Counted from the stretch's first letter, positions 48,501 through 58,579 are shown. The stretch: 64,000 bases of DNA from Hyalella azteca (GCF_000764305.2 NW_025944972.1:51274-115273), one strand, 5' to 3'. Made by a program: numbers and translations. The notes: generated by a model from the sequence alone, not told the origin.

Positions 48501-51500
48501 CAATCTTTCTCGTCGGAGCCGTCGGCGCAGTCAAAGATGGAATCACATCGACGTGATAGTGGGAGACACTGAGCTCCGCACTCGTGTTGGCCACCTGTGC
48601 AGAGATCATTTGTCGCAGGTGCTGCTGCTGAAGAGTTAATCGATGCAACTTCAGCAGGACCCACATTATTAAATGACCACACTACTTTAGGCTCAACACT
48701 TCCAGCGGAAGCGTTGAGATCGCCCATTAACCTATTATCCAAGCTAACCGCTGGAGGCATCTTCTTGGTAACATTAGCAATATCTTGGGACATTTGATCG
48801 ACTCCTACAGGATCTGCGGTATGATTTGAGTCAGTTTCTTGTGCTAAAGGTTGGCTTGTGGTGGAAGTCGTAATAAGAACAGAAGGAGTGGCGTTTCGGT
48901 CGTTAGTAGGAGGCTCTTCGGATTGTACAACATTTACAAAAGGACTCGTCGAAACGGATGTGCTAGCTCCGATGCCAGTGTCTGATGAATCAGTGGATGC
49001 AAATGGGGTTGTGGAAACTATAGCAATAGATTTGGGCCCACTCAACTCAATTTCGTTCTCTCCTATAGAATCAGGGAAACTCATGTTCAGCACAGGTCTC
49101 TCTGTTATCGGTAACGGAATCACATGAGACTGGTTGACAATACTGGAAACTGAGTCTGCAGTAGAAGTGGATATTAAAGGTATCTCAACTTCCACTTCAT
49201 TTCCTGACGGATTTATTTGAACGGGTATCGGTGCAGCAGAAGCAGATTCCGCGCGTTCAGTTGTCGTCGTGGTAGAAGGTATAACTTCGATAGTTTCTGG
49301 CTCTTCTGGCGACACAGCATATTTTACTTCACCAGAAGAAGAATTTGATAAACTACCAGCCAAACTTGAGTCAGCAGATAAACCGTTACCAACGGTATCA
49401 GCGGGTGGTTGTTCTGCGTTATTTTCACTACTAGTGGATGATGAGAAATTTGATACTCTCACTGTCGAAGAATCTGACGATGATGAAGGTGATATGGTAG
49501 TGGTTGAAGAAGAAGCTGGAGCTCCTTCAACGACACCAATAGTATCGTTCGTGATTGCGGAAGATGGAGTAACTTCTGGAGAGCTCGTGGAGGCGGTAGT
49601 TGCAATAGTTGAAACAGGAGAAGAGGCAGAGGTAGCAACAGACGATGCAGCAGTGGAAGAGGCAGAGGTAGAAACAGACGATGCAGCAGTGGAAGAGGCA
49701 GAGGTAGAAACAGGAGATGCCGCAGTAGAGGAGGCAGAGGTAGAAGCAGGAGGTGCAGCAGTAGAAGAGGCAGAGGTAGAAACAGGAGATGCAGCAGTAG
49801 AAGAGGCAGAGGTAGAAGCAGATGCCTCAGTAGAAGAGACAGAGGTAGAAACAGGAGGTGCAGCAGTAGAAGAGGCAGAGGTAGAAGCAGGAGATGCAGC
49901 AGTAGAAGAGGCAGAGGTAGAAGCAGGAGGTGCAGCAGTAGAGGGAGCACTGATTGTGGAAGGGGTTGATAAAGCATTCAACGGAGTAGAAGCTATGGTA
50001 AACGATCCAGAAGCATTTTTGTTCTCGATATCATCAGTAGCAAGTCCTGGATTGTCTACTTCATTCGAGTTGAGAGTCTGAGGGTCCTCTGGTTGCAAGA
50101 TCTCCGAATTTGAAGGCAATGGGGTAGATGTAGGAGGTGGAGTAGTGGTAGTAGTAGTTGTTGTAGTTAATATAGTTGTACTGGTGGTTGTTGAGGCTGT
50201 AGTGGAACCATTTGCGCTCGAAGTAGTTTTAATATTTTGGTCAGACACTGAAGTTTCATTCGATGCTTCAGACAATGACGGACTTTCTAAAGAATCTTCG
50301 CTCAGGGTTACAATATTTAACGCCGGGGCAGATTCGGATGATGGAACGTTCTGAGATCTATTTACATGAGAAGCATTTTCTACTTGCTCTGACGATGAAG
50401 AAATAGTAACATTCTCAACGCCAACGCTTTCATTAGTTGACGCGTGAGTGGAATTAGCAAGCGGGATGGATGCTGCGGTGTTACTTTGAGGAGATGCTTC
50501 GGAAGTGCTAGACGACATTTCAGATCCTGTAGACGAAGAAGTACTGGGGGACGTTGAAGTGCCGTTGGTGACCGCCAAACCAGTTTTGCCGTCGCTCTTA
50601 TCTCCAGAAGGTTTGTCACTTTGTTCGCTTCTGATGCTAATGAATGCCACGCTGTCGCCAATCTTACTGAAGATTTCATCAAATAAGACGTTGAGATAGA
50701 CTTCCGTGGTGGTAGTAGTAGCTATGGTGGGGAAAAATGTAAAATTGTAGGCAATAGGTAATATAATATAATAAAAGTTAATTGTATTTAATAGTTAAAA
50801 ATGATGATAAATATTATCTGACCTGTAAAATTTTCACAACCTTGATAATTATGCAGAATAGGGTATGTCCACGATATCCACGATTATGTAAAACTACTGA
50901 TAAAATTAAAACTAATTTTACACTCAGCTGAAAATAATTCTGCTAAAATTATCGTCATGCTCAAGGTATCCATTTTCGAAAAATTTATTAGACGCATATG
51001 TTAGGCACTCGGAACTCGTAAATAGATATTGGATACTAAATTATCAACAAATAAGCTGGTAAAAACGCCCGGGTACTAACTTAGATCGATACGTTGAACA
51101 CAAGTGGTTTGGTTAACCAAGATCATGTGATCTGGGCAGAAGCAAGAGAAGCGTAGATTCTCATACGAGAACTTGCATTCGTTGCTGCAGAGCGAAGCGT
51201 TGTTCTTGCAAATGTCCACCACCCCTGGAGGGTACAAGTACTTTAATTCAGGGTTGGCGATTTTTTTGATTTTTTTAAAAAAATCAAAAAAATCAAAAAT
51301 AAATGATTTTTTTGATTTTTTCATGATTTTTTTTATTTATTTGATTTTTTTTTATTTTTTCAACTTTTTTNACATTTATACTAAACCATGAATAACAATA
51401 CCTCAATATAAATTAAAGACTGCCACTCAATATATTTAAATATATGAAAAAATCAAAAAAATCAAAAAAATAAAAAAAATCATGATTTTTTTATAAAAAA

Positions 51501-54500
51501 ATCAAGTGATTTAATCACATGATTTAATCATTTTGATTTAATCATTGCCAACCCTGCTTTAATTAACGCAATACTCGTCTAGATTTTGATGCAACTGTTG
51601 GTACAATAAGTTTCGATTTCATTCCAATGAAAAATTGCAATGAAACAATCGACAAATCAGTATTCTTTACACTGTTGTAAATCAAAATACTCAACAACCT
51701 CCTGAAAATTTAACAAACTCTTACACAGAAACTGTATTGTATAATTTGAATATCAAGAAAAAAAATTTGAAAAGTTAGTACGTAATGTTTGTAATTGTAG
51801 CTAAATTTGTTCAATCGTTAATCCTAAGTGAGATTGTGGGCATCAAAAAATTTAGTCGAATTCTCAACTAGGTGAATTATTTGAGCACGTGGGTAGTGAG
51901 AGAATTTAAATTTTCAAGTCTCGCATCATTCATAAAATTCAGTAATTTCCATCTGCAAAATTATGATACGAGTATTGACTCCGTTACTTATTTTATTTCT
52001 ACTGGGAAGAAATATAAAGTTTTCACCTCTAATTTGATGAACTTACTGTCAACGCTAAGCGTGTCAAGGTCGACCTGATATTTATCAATAGAGTCATTGT
52101 GGAGCTTGATGTGCTGTTCCAGCCGACTCCTGACGATGGTGATGTTGAGAGGTGCAGGCGGTGGAGGAGATATGTCAGGGTCGATGAAGAGCCACCCGAT
52201 CCGAAAAGTCGGTACGATGCTTCCAGGATCAAACTTAATAACCTTTAACTTCAAGGCGGAGTTGCCATTATATTCGATTTCAGAAGTGACGAGAATATTT
52301 TTTAGTTCCCTCTCGAGGAGTGTAGCAAGCGCCTGGTATTCATCAGTTTCGGATTTTTTCAATGCCGGAGTGTATGTTTCGTTCATGATGTGAAACTTGA
52401 CTTCAATGGCGTTCTTAACGTATTTGACTTGTCCATACGCACTATCCCCAGCTAAAGCTAACCCAGTGAGCCGGCTTCCTACTTGCCGTAGTTTGCCGGA
52501 ACCCACAAATGACCCAACGATCACAGCAATTGTTAAAACGAGTAAACCTGCGCAAAAAAGAAGACATTTCCGACTACTTTTACTGAGCCCTCCATATCCA
52601 CTTTCTTGGCTTTTACCTCTCTCCATTCGATCTATCCTGTCTTTCTCGATCATTTCTATTCTAATGTCGTCATAACTGCCCGTTATATTGTCTGGTTTGC
52701 CAGAATCCAGGATGAATTTTACTCGGTTTATGCTGCGCTGCGGGTCGCTAGGTAACGACTCAGAACGGGATCCGTCAGCGAGATCATTTGGATCATCTAA
52801 GATGCTGTTAGGGTGGCTTTTATTGATACCATTTTGTTTGCCCACTTCCAGATTGATGGTAGCACAGGAGCCACTTTTCTTCAATATGCCTTTACGCCCC
52901 GAAGACACAGAGGACCGGCCGCTCTGGAACCCGCTTCTATTACTTGCCGGGGAGTTCCGTAAACTCCGGAATCCTGGTATCTTTGGGCTATTCCGAGATT
53001 CCTTAACAGGTAGACTAGATTCACTTGATGAATCACTGTCTTCATTGTATTGTTTATTGTCCTGTCTTTTGCTCTTCTTACTGTTGCCTTTATGCCCATC
53101 GTCGTCACATTCGTCATCGTCTAAGTGGTCACCTCCGACGTCCTGAGTATACGCAGGGTTGCAGACGCCGGGATCTCGTTTCCCCGGCATCGCTACTTTG
53201 CGGTTACTCTCTCCGAATATGTTTTTATCAGCATTATTATTATTATGATTCTTGCGTTTATTGTCTTTTCTTTCCTTACTACCTCTATTTCTATTAATTT
53301 TATGGCTCTTCGATGGTTCTTCATCATCTGTTTCGTCGGTATCCGAAGAAGATGAAGTCGTGGAACCCAAGGTGAATATATTCTTTTTATTTTTGGATTT
53401 CTTCTTCCGTCGGGGTTTGGGAGAAGACAAAGCTAAAACTCGTCCGTTGGAGAGCGCTTGGGGCTGTCGTGGCGCTTCAGGAAGATCGCCTTCCTGCAAT
53501 TCAAGATCAAATATAAAATAAGGGAGTACAAAATACAATTAAAGTTTGTACAGACCACTGACACGGCTGTATATATTAAAAGTGTTTCTAAGGTCTATTA
53601 GTGTGTTACAAAACATATCTTGCTAGGAAATTACCTGGATATGAATTTTATTATTAGTGAAGGCATTTATGAAACGAAAAAAGAGTCTAATTAAAAATTA
53701 CCATTTTTTCTAGCTCTGGGCATTTAAATTTCCAGTAAAAAAAAAGAGTTGAAGTTGTTTTGGTTTTGGTTTTTAATCAGAATTAAATTCGAGTAGTTTA
53801 TTATAAGAGGGTTTTCACGGGTCTGTCATTAATTAAAAGTACTTTATTTTGAAAATCCATAGCGGTATTGTGCATGACTAGATTTGAAATGACCGGATTA
53901 TGAATTATGAGAACCTTAAATTTCAGATATTTTTTATCCACGACAACGCAAGGTTCAGCAGTTGGTGTGGTGTAGATGAAATAGTAACCCACCAGAGGCA
54001 CCAGCCATTTGACGTGAAAATAACGTTGATTAAAAGTTGTTTCAACGTCATTTGGCTGGATGGAACAAAATTTAGATTTGGGGATGAGGCAATGTGGATG
54101 GAGTAAATGAAACGAACGAGGCGTTTAAACCGAAACTTGCGAATAAGTTTGGGAAGAAAAATCATTTTTTTGAAGATTCGTCGAACGAAAGATATAAACT
54201 TGAATTTACAAGAAATAAATTGTGGTAATAGGAAACATCTCTTGGAAAAAATGTTTCAAGGCGTAATTATTAGAAAAAAATTTCTAGTCAATATGTTGCC
54301 TACTTCGGTCCGTCTTATGGCAGCCAGAATTAATAATGAGGGAGCCAGAATTACTTTTTCCTTCCTTCCTCACCGTTTTAAGCGCAGTGCCGTTAGACAG
54401 TTTGTTCTCAACGTGGCCGTTTTGTAGAATTTCTTCTTTCCCGTTGGTATCGAGAATTTCTTGGTTATTTTTCTTCTGGTTTTTAACGTTGTTTTTGGCG

Positions 54501-55462
54501 ACGTCATCTTCGATGAACGGGGCTTTGGTTTCCTCATTTTCAAGGGATTCCCCAATTTTGGGGAGCGGGTCCGCTGCCGGCGGATCAAGGACTGGCATGG
54601 ACCCCTCGGGCCGGGGCAGTGGGTGCGCGGGACTCGGTCCTCTTGGCTCCTGCAAATACTAAGTTCCTTCAGGCGTGAATTTGGAAGGTTTAGAAAGCAC
54701 ACGTCTTAGTGCAAATAAATATACACAATAGAGAAATCGGGAGACAAGACGGTCGTAGTGGTGAGTGGATGAAATGAAGTTATTAACATGAATATATGCG
54801 TTGATATCCACTATTTTATGCTAATTCGTTCACAATACCCATGTTTATGTGCAACAATAACCACGTTGAAGCCCTCACAATACCCACGACCGTGCCCCAC
54901 AATACCCAGGCAGGTGTCCCACAATACCCACGCAGGTGCCACACAATACCCACGCAGGTGCCACACAATACCCACGCAGGTGCCACACAATACCCACGCA
55001 GGTGCCCCACAATACCCACGCAGGTGCCACACAATACCCACGCAGGTGCCAGACCTGCAGTCAGACACCGCGAGCTCAGCGGTGGGGCGCTCAGGAACAA
55101 TCCCCTTAGGAGCGCGAAATCCCATAGGACTTCTGACGATCACGGACACGCGTCAGAAGTCCCCCCTGAGGGGTTTTTTCACGTTCAGATTACGTTTACT
55201 TGACAATTGTGATCAATTCGACAACATAGAATTCAAATAAATTAGAGGGTAAAAGTTTAGATGAAGTAATGGAGCGAACACTTCAATTTATGATGATGAT
55301 GAAGATGCTGGTCAGTAACACTACTTGCACTCGTTCTTCGCATGTTGATCGTTGTGGTACTCACGTCGTTCCACACAAAGCGGATCCACTCACCTTTTCC
55401 TTGACTTTAGTGAGGCGGAACTTCTTAAGGAGGCCTGTGAACTGCCCGAGGAAATACACCCC
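44672..55462 (-). CDS. type II membrane SEA-mucin-LDLa-SRCR serine protease homologue (non-catalytic), 8 exons, 5' incomplete
   Basis: Joining 55462-55394, 54649-54374, 53493-52047, 51224-51081, 50721-47333, 46661-46454, 46117-45966 and 45517-44672 gives 6531 bp in one open frame (2176 aa plus TGA); every junction keeps phase (0,0,1,1,0,1,0). Order: about 425 charged, Ser-rich cytoplasmic residues with an NPAY motif; TM helix near 426-445; SEA domain near 480-585; six-Cys EGF-like module; Ser/Thr/Ala stalk of about 650 residues; five LDLa repeats with intact CDG-x-x-DC-x-x-x-x-DE calcium motifs; divergent SRCR; trypsin fold; Ser/Thr-rich tail of about 230 residues. In the protease domain His is Ser (LVTAYSC), Asp is kept (TGDLALLRL), Ser is Glu (GDEGSPLMC) and no R-IVGG site exists. 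It resembles corin/nudel-like membrane proteases but lacks Frizzled domains. It is probably a cell-surface or matrix organiser rather than an enzyme. The initiator exon lies above 55462 and was not identified. Confidence 0.9.
45869..45940. repeat. inverted repeat in intron 7 beside the splice donor
   Basis: TTCATAAGGAATTTAAAAGC at about 45869 pairs with GCTTTTAAATTCCTTGTGAA at about 45920 (one mismatch pair), with a loop of about 30 bases. The stem sits about 26 bp downstream of the exon 7 donor (minus strand), where a hairpin in pre-mRNA could matter. Confidence 0.85.
45966..46117 (-). CDS. exon 7: trypsin-like domain, third segment
   Basis: 152 bp, phase 1 in and phase 0 out, from acceptor GTGCCATCAG to donor TGTCAT|GTGAGA. 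It reads RKTQYTLQVQELPASHLVPL then MACNTTHYRGRLSSAHSCAV and LHSLPSAPCH. It provides the Cys that precedes the (altered) nucleophile motif and an N-glycosylation-type NTT. Confidence 0.88.
46385..46482 (-). repeat. 56-bp tandem duplication of exon 6 end and its splice donor
   Basis: The 42-base block TTTTAATACACACTTTCATT + CCCGGGTCGAGGGCTCCAGT + TG is present at 46385-46426 and 46441-46482. The right-hand copy contains the real end of exon 6 and its donor (minus strand GAATGAAA|GTGTGT); the left copy is a duplicate in the intron with a decoy donor at 46397. Reading past the first donor meets TAA within five codons. Confidence 0.95.
46454..46661 (-). CDS. exon 6: trypsin-like domain, Asp-containing segment
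   Basis: 208 bp, phase 0 in and phase 1 out. The acceptor GACACCCCCAG precedes LVRYPGAKKREGLWTGDLAL then LRLVSPLTLDQHTMSVCPSP. GDLALLRL corresponds to the D-IALLRL motif with the catalytic Asp retained, and CVFANW to the C-x-x-x-GW segment with Gly replaced. It has G/C-rich third positions. The donor GTGTGT is weak and duplicated. Confidence 0.85.
46700..47332. other. intron 5 of the protease-homologue gene
   Basis: AT-rich, with no other feature seen. Confidence 0.7.
47333..50721 (-). CDS. exon 5: mucin-like stalk, five LDLa repeats, SRCR and start of trypsin-like domain
   Basis: This is one 3389-bp exon (phase 1 in, phase 0 out), acceptor TTCCCCACCATAG, donor GTCAGCCAG|GTGCAT. The stalk (about 50650-48690) is rich in Ser, Thr, Ala and Pro with many NxS/T sites and is expected to be heavily O-glycosylated. 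Five LDLa repeats follow between about 48610 and 47960, including CDSIFDCADGSDEKDC, CDGFSDCPGGDDEQGC and CDGLRQCPDGSDEWGC; the third has an insertion of about 20 residues. A divergent SRCR follows (WRSVCGDGWTSAWSDLVCEQ...HLKCNPDKCG). The protease domain starts without an activation site, and the His box reads SPMWLVTAYSC. Confidence 0.93.
49590..49950 (-). repeat. coding minisatellite, 36-bp units (12-residue STAA-PVSTSAS)
   Basis: About nine or ten units encoding (A/S)-S-S-T-A-A-(S/P)-P-(V/A)-S-T-S lie in the mucin stalk. Because the unit avoids stop codons in other frames, long antisense and alternative-frame open stretches (Glu/Val/Ala-rich forward; Leu/Pro-rich reverse) overlie it and are not genes. 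Confidence 0.95.
51081..51224 (-). CDS. exon 4: EGF-like cysteine module
   Basis: 144 bp, phase 1 in and out (acceptor TACCCTCCAG, donor CGATCTAA|GTTAGT). It reads VVDICKNNASLCSNECKFSY then ENLRFSCFCPDHMILVNQTT and CVQRIDL. Six Cys with C-x(6)-C-x(3)-C-x(10)-C-x-C-x(11)-C spacing fit an EGF-like fold placed between the SEA domain and the mucin stalk. Confidence 0.85.
51241..51564. mobile_element. hAT-type MITE, 308 bp, with 8-bp target duplication
   Basis: The ends CAGGGTTGGC (51249) and GCCAACCCTG (to 51556) are perfect 10-bp terminal inverted repeats. Both sides carry the same 8 bp, CTTTAATT (51241-51248 and 51557-51564), the target-site size of hAT transposases. The inside is almost entirely A/T homopolymer tracts and AAAAAATCA/TGATTTTTT runs that pair with each other, with no coding sequence and a single N at 51371. 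It lies in intron 3 of the minus-strand gene, its edge only 17-24 bp from the 3' splice site of exon 4, so the insertion supplies the branch-point region. Confidence 0.95.
52047..53493 (-). CDS. exon 3: cytoplasmic region, transmembrane helix and SEA domain
   Basis: 1447 bp, phase 0 in and phase 1 out (donor TTGACA|GTAAGT; the in-phase alternative GAG|GTGAAA does not fit the next exon). The first 300 residues are hydrophilic: a lysine block PRRKKKSKNKKN, Asp/Glu/Ser runs, an NPAY motif and an EMIEKDRIDRME segment. The TM helix CLLFCAGLLVLTIAVIVGSF follows SSRK, so the N-terminus is cytoplasmic (type II). The SEA domain has NETYTPALKKSETDEYQALA and, at the usual autocleavage position, GSIV in place of G-SVVV, so self-cleavage is possible but unproven. 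Confidence 0.92.
53494..54373. other. intron 2 of the protease-homologue gene
   Basis: AT-rich. The short overlapping open frames at 53800-54170 are AT-rich and lack motifs, and no nested gene is supported. Confidence 0.65.
54374..54649 (-). CDS. exon 2: cytoplasmic region
   Basis: 276 bp, phase 0 on both sides (acceptor AGTATTTGCAG, donor TTAAAACG|GTGAGG). It reads EPRGPSPAHPLPRPEGSMPV and continues through a Glu/Asn/Lys-rich segment ending NKLSNGTALKT. It is Pro-rich then charged and probably disordered. The frame runs on past the donor to a stop at 54284, so intron retention would truncate the protein before the membrane. Confidence 0.82.
54873..55051 (+). repeat. 22-bp minisatellite, about 8 units
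   Basis: The unit CACAATACCCACGCAGGTGC plus CA repeats with few changes. It lies in intron 1 of the minus-strand gene. It makes several long open frames on both strands that are not genes. Confidence 0.97.
55110..55174 (+). mobile_element. 65-bp hairpin element, copy 2
   Basis: Same layout as the copy at 41241: GAGCGCGAAATCCCATAGG, the perfect 12-bp stem GGACTTCTGACG / CGTCAGAAGTCC around ATCACGGACACG, then CCTGAGGGG and a run of T. The T-run after a GC stem looks like a pol III-type terminator, as at the end of some SINEs. Confidence 0.8.
55394..55462 (-). CDS. exon 1 recognised (not the initiator): cytoplasmic region
   Basis: 69 bp, phase 0 on both sides: acceptor CTTTTGTTAG, donor GGAAAAG|GTGAGT. 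It reads GVYFLGQFTGLLKKFRLTKV then KEK. Codons are C/G-ending. It has no ATG, so at least one more 5' exon exists. Search above 55462 on the minus strand found no convincing one. Confidence 0.8.
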
Positions 55463-56656
55463 CTAACAAAAGAACAGGAATCAATTAAAATGCATTGAAT
55501 CTAATTGGTACCGTATATTAATTAAAATCCAATTTTTTATAATTACTTTTTATTGCAGGTGGAGTTTTAACAGATTGCTTAAATCACCAACTAACTGAGA
55601 TTAATTAGCGAATAAAGTCCTAAGAAAATTTATATTCATTTTAGAAGTATCTTCAATTATTTCCAGTTAAAACACGATGATATTTCTTGGCACTATATTT
55701 GGCTATTAGGTTCTTAAACAGCGGCTGTTGAAATCTTATTCGGATTTGAACATGTAACATACTGTAGGTAGTATTTACTTGAGTATGTAACAATCTTAGC
55801 ACAAAAAATTTAAATACACATAAAAAATCTTGATGCTAAACATTTTCTTCGTGCAGAATAAATCAGTAAATAAAATAAATAAATCAATAAATTAAACATT
55901 TGCTCCGTGCAGAATTTTAGGACGTGCAGAATAAATCCGATATAAAAATTTGATTAAAATAAGCAGGCCACTATAGTCAAAAACACGGAAACAACCTTAC
56001 AACGTTGCACTTACGAGAACAGGATTATGAAACAATGATGCGATATAAAGTAAGTGAGGCTTAACACGCTAGAACAAATGACAGTGAGCGATCAATTCAA
56101 TCATTATTTTCCTTGAAAGTATACATTTTTTATATTAAAGACAGCCATTTTTTGCACTTTCAATCAAAAACCTGTTTGAAATTTCAAAGCACGTGATCAA
56201 GCTTTTGCGTATGGCAAAGGCAATGCGCATCGCGATAGTAGTTCTTGGAAGTCGAGAGGAGAGAGGTTGAGGTTTGCATACGACCAGCCAACAGCAAACA
56301 GACGAAGCCCGCCAGTCCAACCAATGCAGTCCTAAATTGTTGGAAATTAGAAGGGGCAGTGTCGTGAACCACCCTTTTCCTGGTATCACAGGTGGCGATG
56401 TAATTATAGTTATTATGACCGCAGACTGAGTTCAACAATTAACACTTTGTTTTATGCGACTTTTGTTGATTATTTGGAGTTTGGTTCAAGATAAAATAAT
56501 AGAATTGGAAGCTTAAATTTAGTTCCGTTCAAGCCAAATGATCTTATCGGCATGTACAGTATTGATCTAATAGTACCTATGTCAGAAAACCGCTCTGCTA
56601 CGGGCGCGACTCTACCTTATCTAAATGCTTTAGTTCCCTGATCTATGTCTTCTCAG
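55463..56656. other. AT-rich noncoding DNA
   Basis: Should contain, or be intron leading to, the missing first exon of the minus-strand gene. Two overlapping 84-codon minus frames at 56135-56438 include a hydrophobic stretch (ALVGLAGFVCLLLAG) but have no phase-0 donor in a suitable position that I could support. Confidence 0.45.
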
Positions 56657-56728
56657 GACCGCGAGATTCTGACGATTGCGAACCTCGACAGCGGCTACAT
56701 CCGCAAGTTTGTCGTCCGCAAAGTATAG
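56657..56728 (+). CDS. candidate exon of a plus-strand gene
   Basis: A strong acceptor (TTCCCTGATCTATGTCTTCTCAG, split tract) is followed by a frame with almost only C/G-ending codons, DREILTIANLDSGYIRKFVV then RKV and TAG at 56726-56728. It is either a terminal exon, or 56657-56722 is an internal exon using AAA|GTATAG (phase 0). The codon bias makes this one of the better isolated exons in the window. Family not recognised. Confidence 0.55.
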   Translation, partial: DREILTIANLDSGYIRKFVVRKV

Positions 56729-58170
56729 GGATAACACTGGCCAATATTTTGATCAATGTGTTTCATTACTCAGAAGTGTTTGGCTCCTAACTCAAAAGGG
56801 TTGTTAGCTCTCAACACAATTAAACTGTATCATGCAAGTAAAACATGAGCTACCAACTGCGAAAAAAAAAAAGATTTATTGCTTGGCATTACGAATCAAT
56901 GTTGCTATAAGGATTCGTGTAAAGGAAGGGTACGTATATAAGCCGTATCTGCCTCTCCTTGGAGGGAGTCGCTTCGTGTTGATGTTCGGATCCTTGAGTC
57001 AACAAGAGGGGCGTCCTATGAGCCACACCGCCTAATGCGCCGACGCAGGAGTCTCAACTCTTCCCCCATGTACTGACGGGACATCTCGGTTCCATACCTT
57101 TAGGTACGAATAGCATCAACGACGGTAAATGTATCCGTAAGTAAAGGGTTATTAACACATACGACCGGTACGACCCAACGGTGGGTCGCACCACGGTTAT
57201 GAAATACGCCCTGAATACAACATAGCCGCACTTAACGCGTTAAATTAGATTCAGGACTTGATGCACGGCTTAGTCAAAGATCCTGCACGAATCATTACTC
57301 TGAGTTGATCCTTACAAATTAGGAGAGAACAGAACTACAGGAGATGGCGCGTATGCGTCCGTTTGAGCGACTTGCGATTCTAGGAACCGATTCATCCAAA
57401 TTAGGCACAATAATCATATAAGTATACATACATGAATGTTGTAATACAACAAAACATCGAAAAGGCACAAGACTGACAAAATTTAGACATGTTAGCAGGT
57501 TATTATTAAAAAAACATACAGACATTAATACAAAACTTTGTTTCTATTTTTAAACGAAAAACCTCTCTGAGCAATGCCCAATAATGGCCATAATTCCTAT
57601 CACTTAAAATTTTCATTCCATAGTTTTTTCGCAAACTTGCATTTTAATTTTACAATTGAGTTTAACATCTACTTTATAAATTTAGTCGCACAAATTGTTT
57701 CTATGGGACTTACAATTTTGACAAATGATGGAACTGGTCAGCGGAGTACCTATGGTGAATATTTTGGCATAATATATGATTCAAAATTCTTGTTCAATTC
57801 TTGGCTTAGGCAATCTAAGAATGATAAAAATCAAGAATCTTCGAGAAATGAATTCAGCCAATAGATGGGTAAAACGTGTCAACAATAGGCGACGGCAGCG
57901 CACTATTCGCCAGGGAACTCGGGACAACCCCCCAGGCTGAACCATAAACAGTGGCTATACTTTCCCGAAAAGTTTTCCTATTGAATGACTGGATAGCGAT
58001 CGTAAAGAAACATTTCGCAATTTAAATCAAAATCTGCATGACTAAGCACAAATTTAGTGAGCAAAAAAGTAACTGAAAGTTAACCGACAACACAAATATT
58101 AAGGACAGTTGTTGGCCAACGCGGATTGATAAATGACCATTAAGTGAGCAATTTCACATATTGATTGCAG

Positions 58171-58248
58171 ATAACACAGGATAGCATTTATCAACTTGAT
58201 TATAATCCTGAATTGCAAAATGGCAACACTGGCAGAGGTTTGGAGCAG
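58171..58248 (+). CDS. candidate internal exon, plus strand
   Basis: 78 bp between TATTGATTGCAG and GAGCAG|GTGAAG with phase 0 on both sides, reading ITQDSIYQLDYNPELQNGNT then GRGLEQ. The frame itself stays open to 58347. Its phase would fit between the segments at 56657-56722 and 60856-60907. Codon bias is weaker than in those, so this is tentative. Confidence 0.35.
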
Positions 58249-58436
58249 GTGAAGCATTTAAATAGTGTTAATGCCGGGAGCAATATTCGCATTGCTTGTC
58301 AGGACGTTTCGTCGAGAGGTCCTACCAAGCATCTCGCCTACCCTTAGTTGGGCGAGGGTAGACCAAAGATTGGATACAAACCTTTGCACCTCTACGTCGT
58401 GCATCATAAGGCATTAGAATAGTAAAAAAATGTACG

Positions 58437-58579
58437 TTTTTAGCGCATTTTCTCATTTATGAAAAAATTCACTATTGTGCTCGCCATGTCCGTCTGTCCG
58501 TCCGTGACTTCATGTTTTCGTCGACGAGAAAATGCGCGCTCTGTCACTCACTGCAGTGAGTACTGAGTTATATTTTTTC
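58437..58579 (-). mobile_element. 150-bp interspersed MITE-like element, copy 2 (inverted)
   Basis: Reverse-complement copy of the element at 4001, with the ACTCACTGCAGTGAGT palindrome at about 58547-58562, TCGTCGACGAGAAAATGCGC and the GTCCGTCTGTCCGTCCG simple-repeat core. Confidence 0.85.

Noticed and set aside
47956..48666. 236-codon reverse frame in the LDLa region
   Set aside because: Overlaps the LDLa frame, which contains five complete cysteine-pattern repeats; the alternative has none.
49459..49977. 172-codon reverse frame rich in Leu and Pro
   Set aside because: Another frame of the same repeat, without start context or domain.
49269..50081. 270-codon forward frame rich in Glu, Val and Ala
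   Set aside because: It is the antisense of the Ser/Thr/Ala-coding minisatellite of the minus-strand gene; the length comes from the repeat, and the minus frame has domains, splice phases and flanking exons.
52023..52046. Alternative exon 3 donor GAG|GTGAAA
   Set aside because: It leaves phase 0, whereas exon 4 needs one base; the GTAAGT donor before it fits in phase and consensus.
52688..53146. 152-codon forward frame
   Set aside because: Shadow of exon 3 (cytoplasmic/TM/SEA) of the minus-strand gene.
55110..55174. Rho-independent-terminator-like stem plus T-run
   Set aside because: The host DNA is eukaryotic and the same hairpin recurs without the T-run at 41 kb, so a repeat element is the better reading.
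54788..55240. Overlapping 94-150-codon frames on both strands
   Set aside because: Created by the 22-bp minisatellite; a 22-bp period cycles through all frames without stops.
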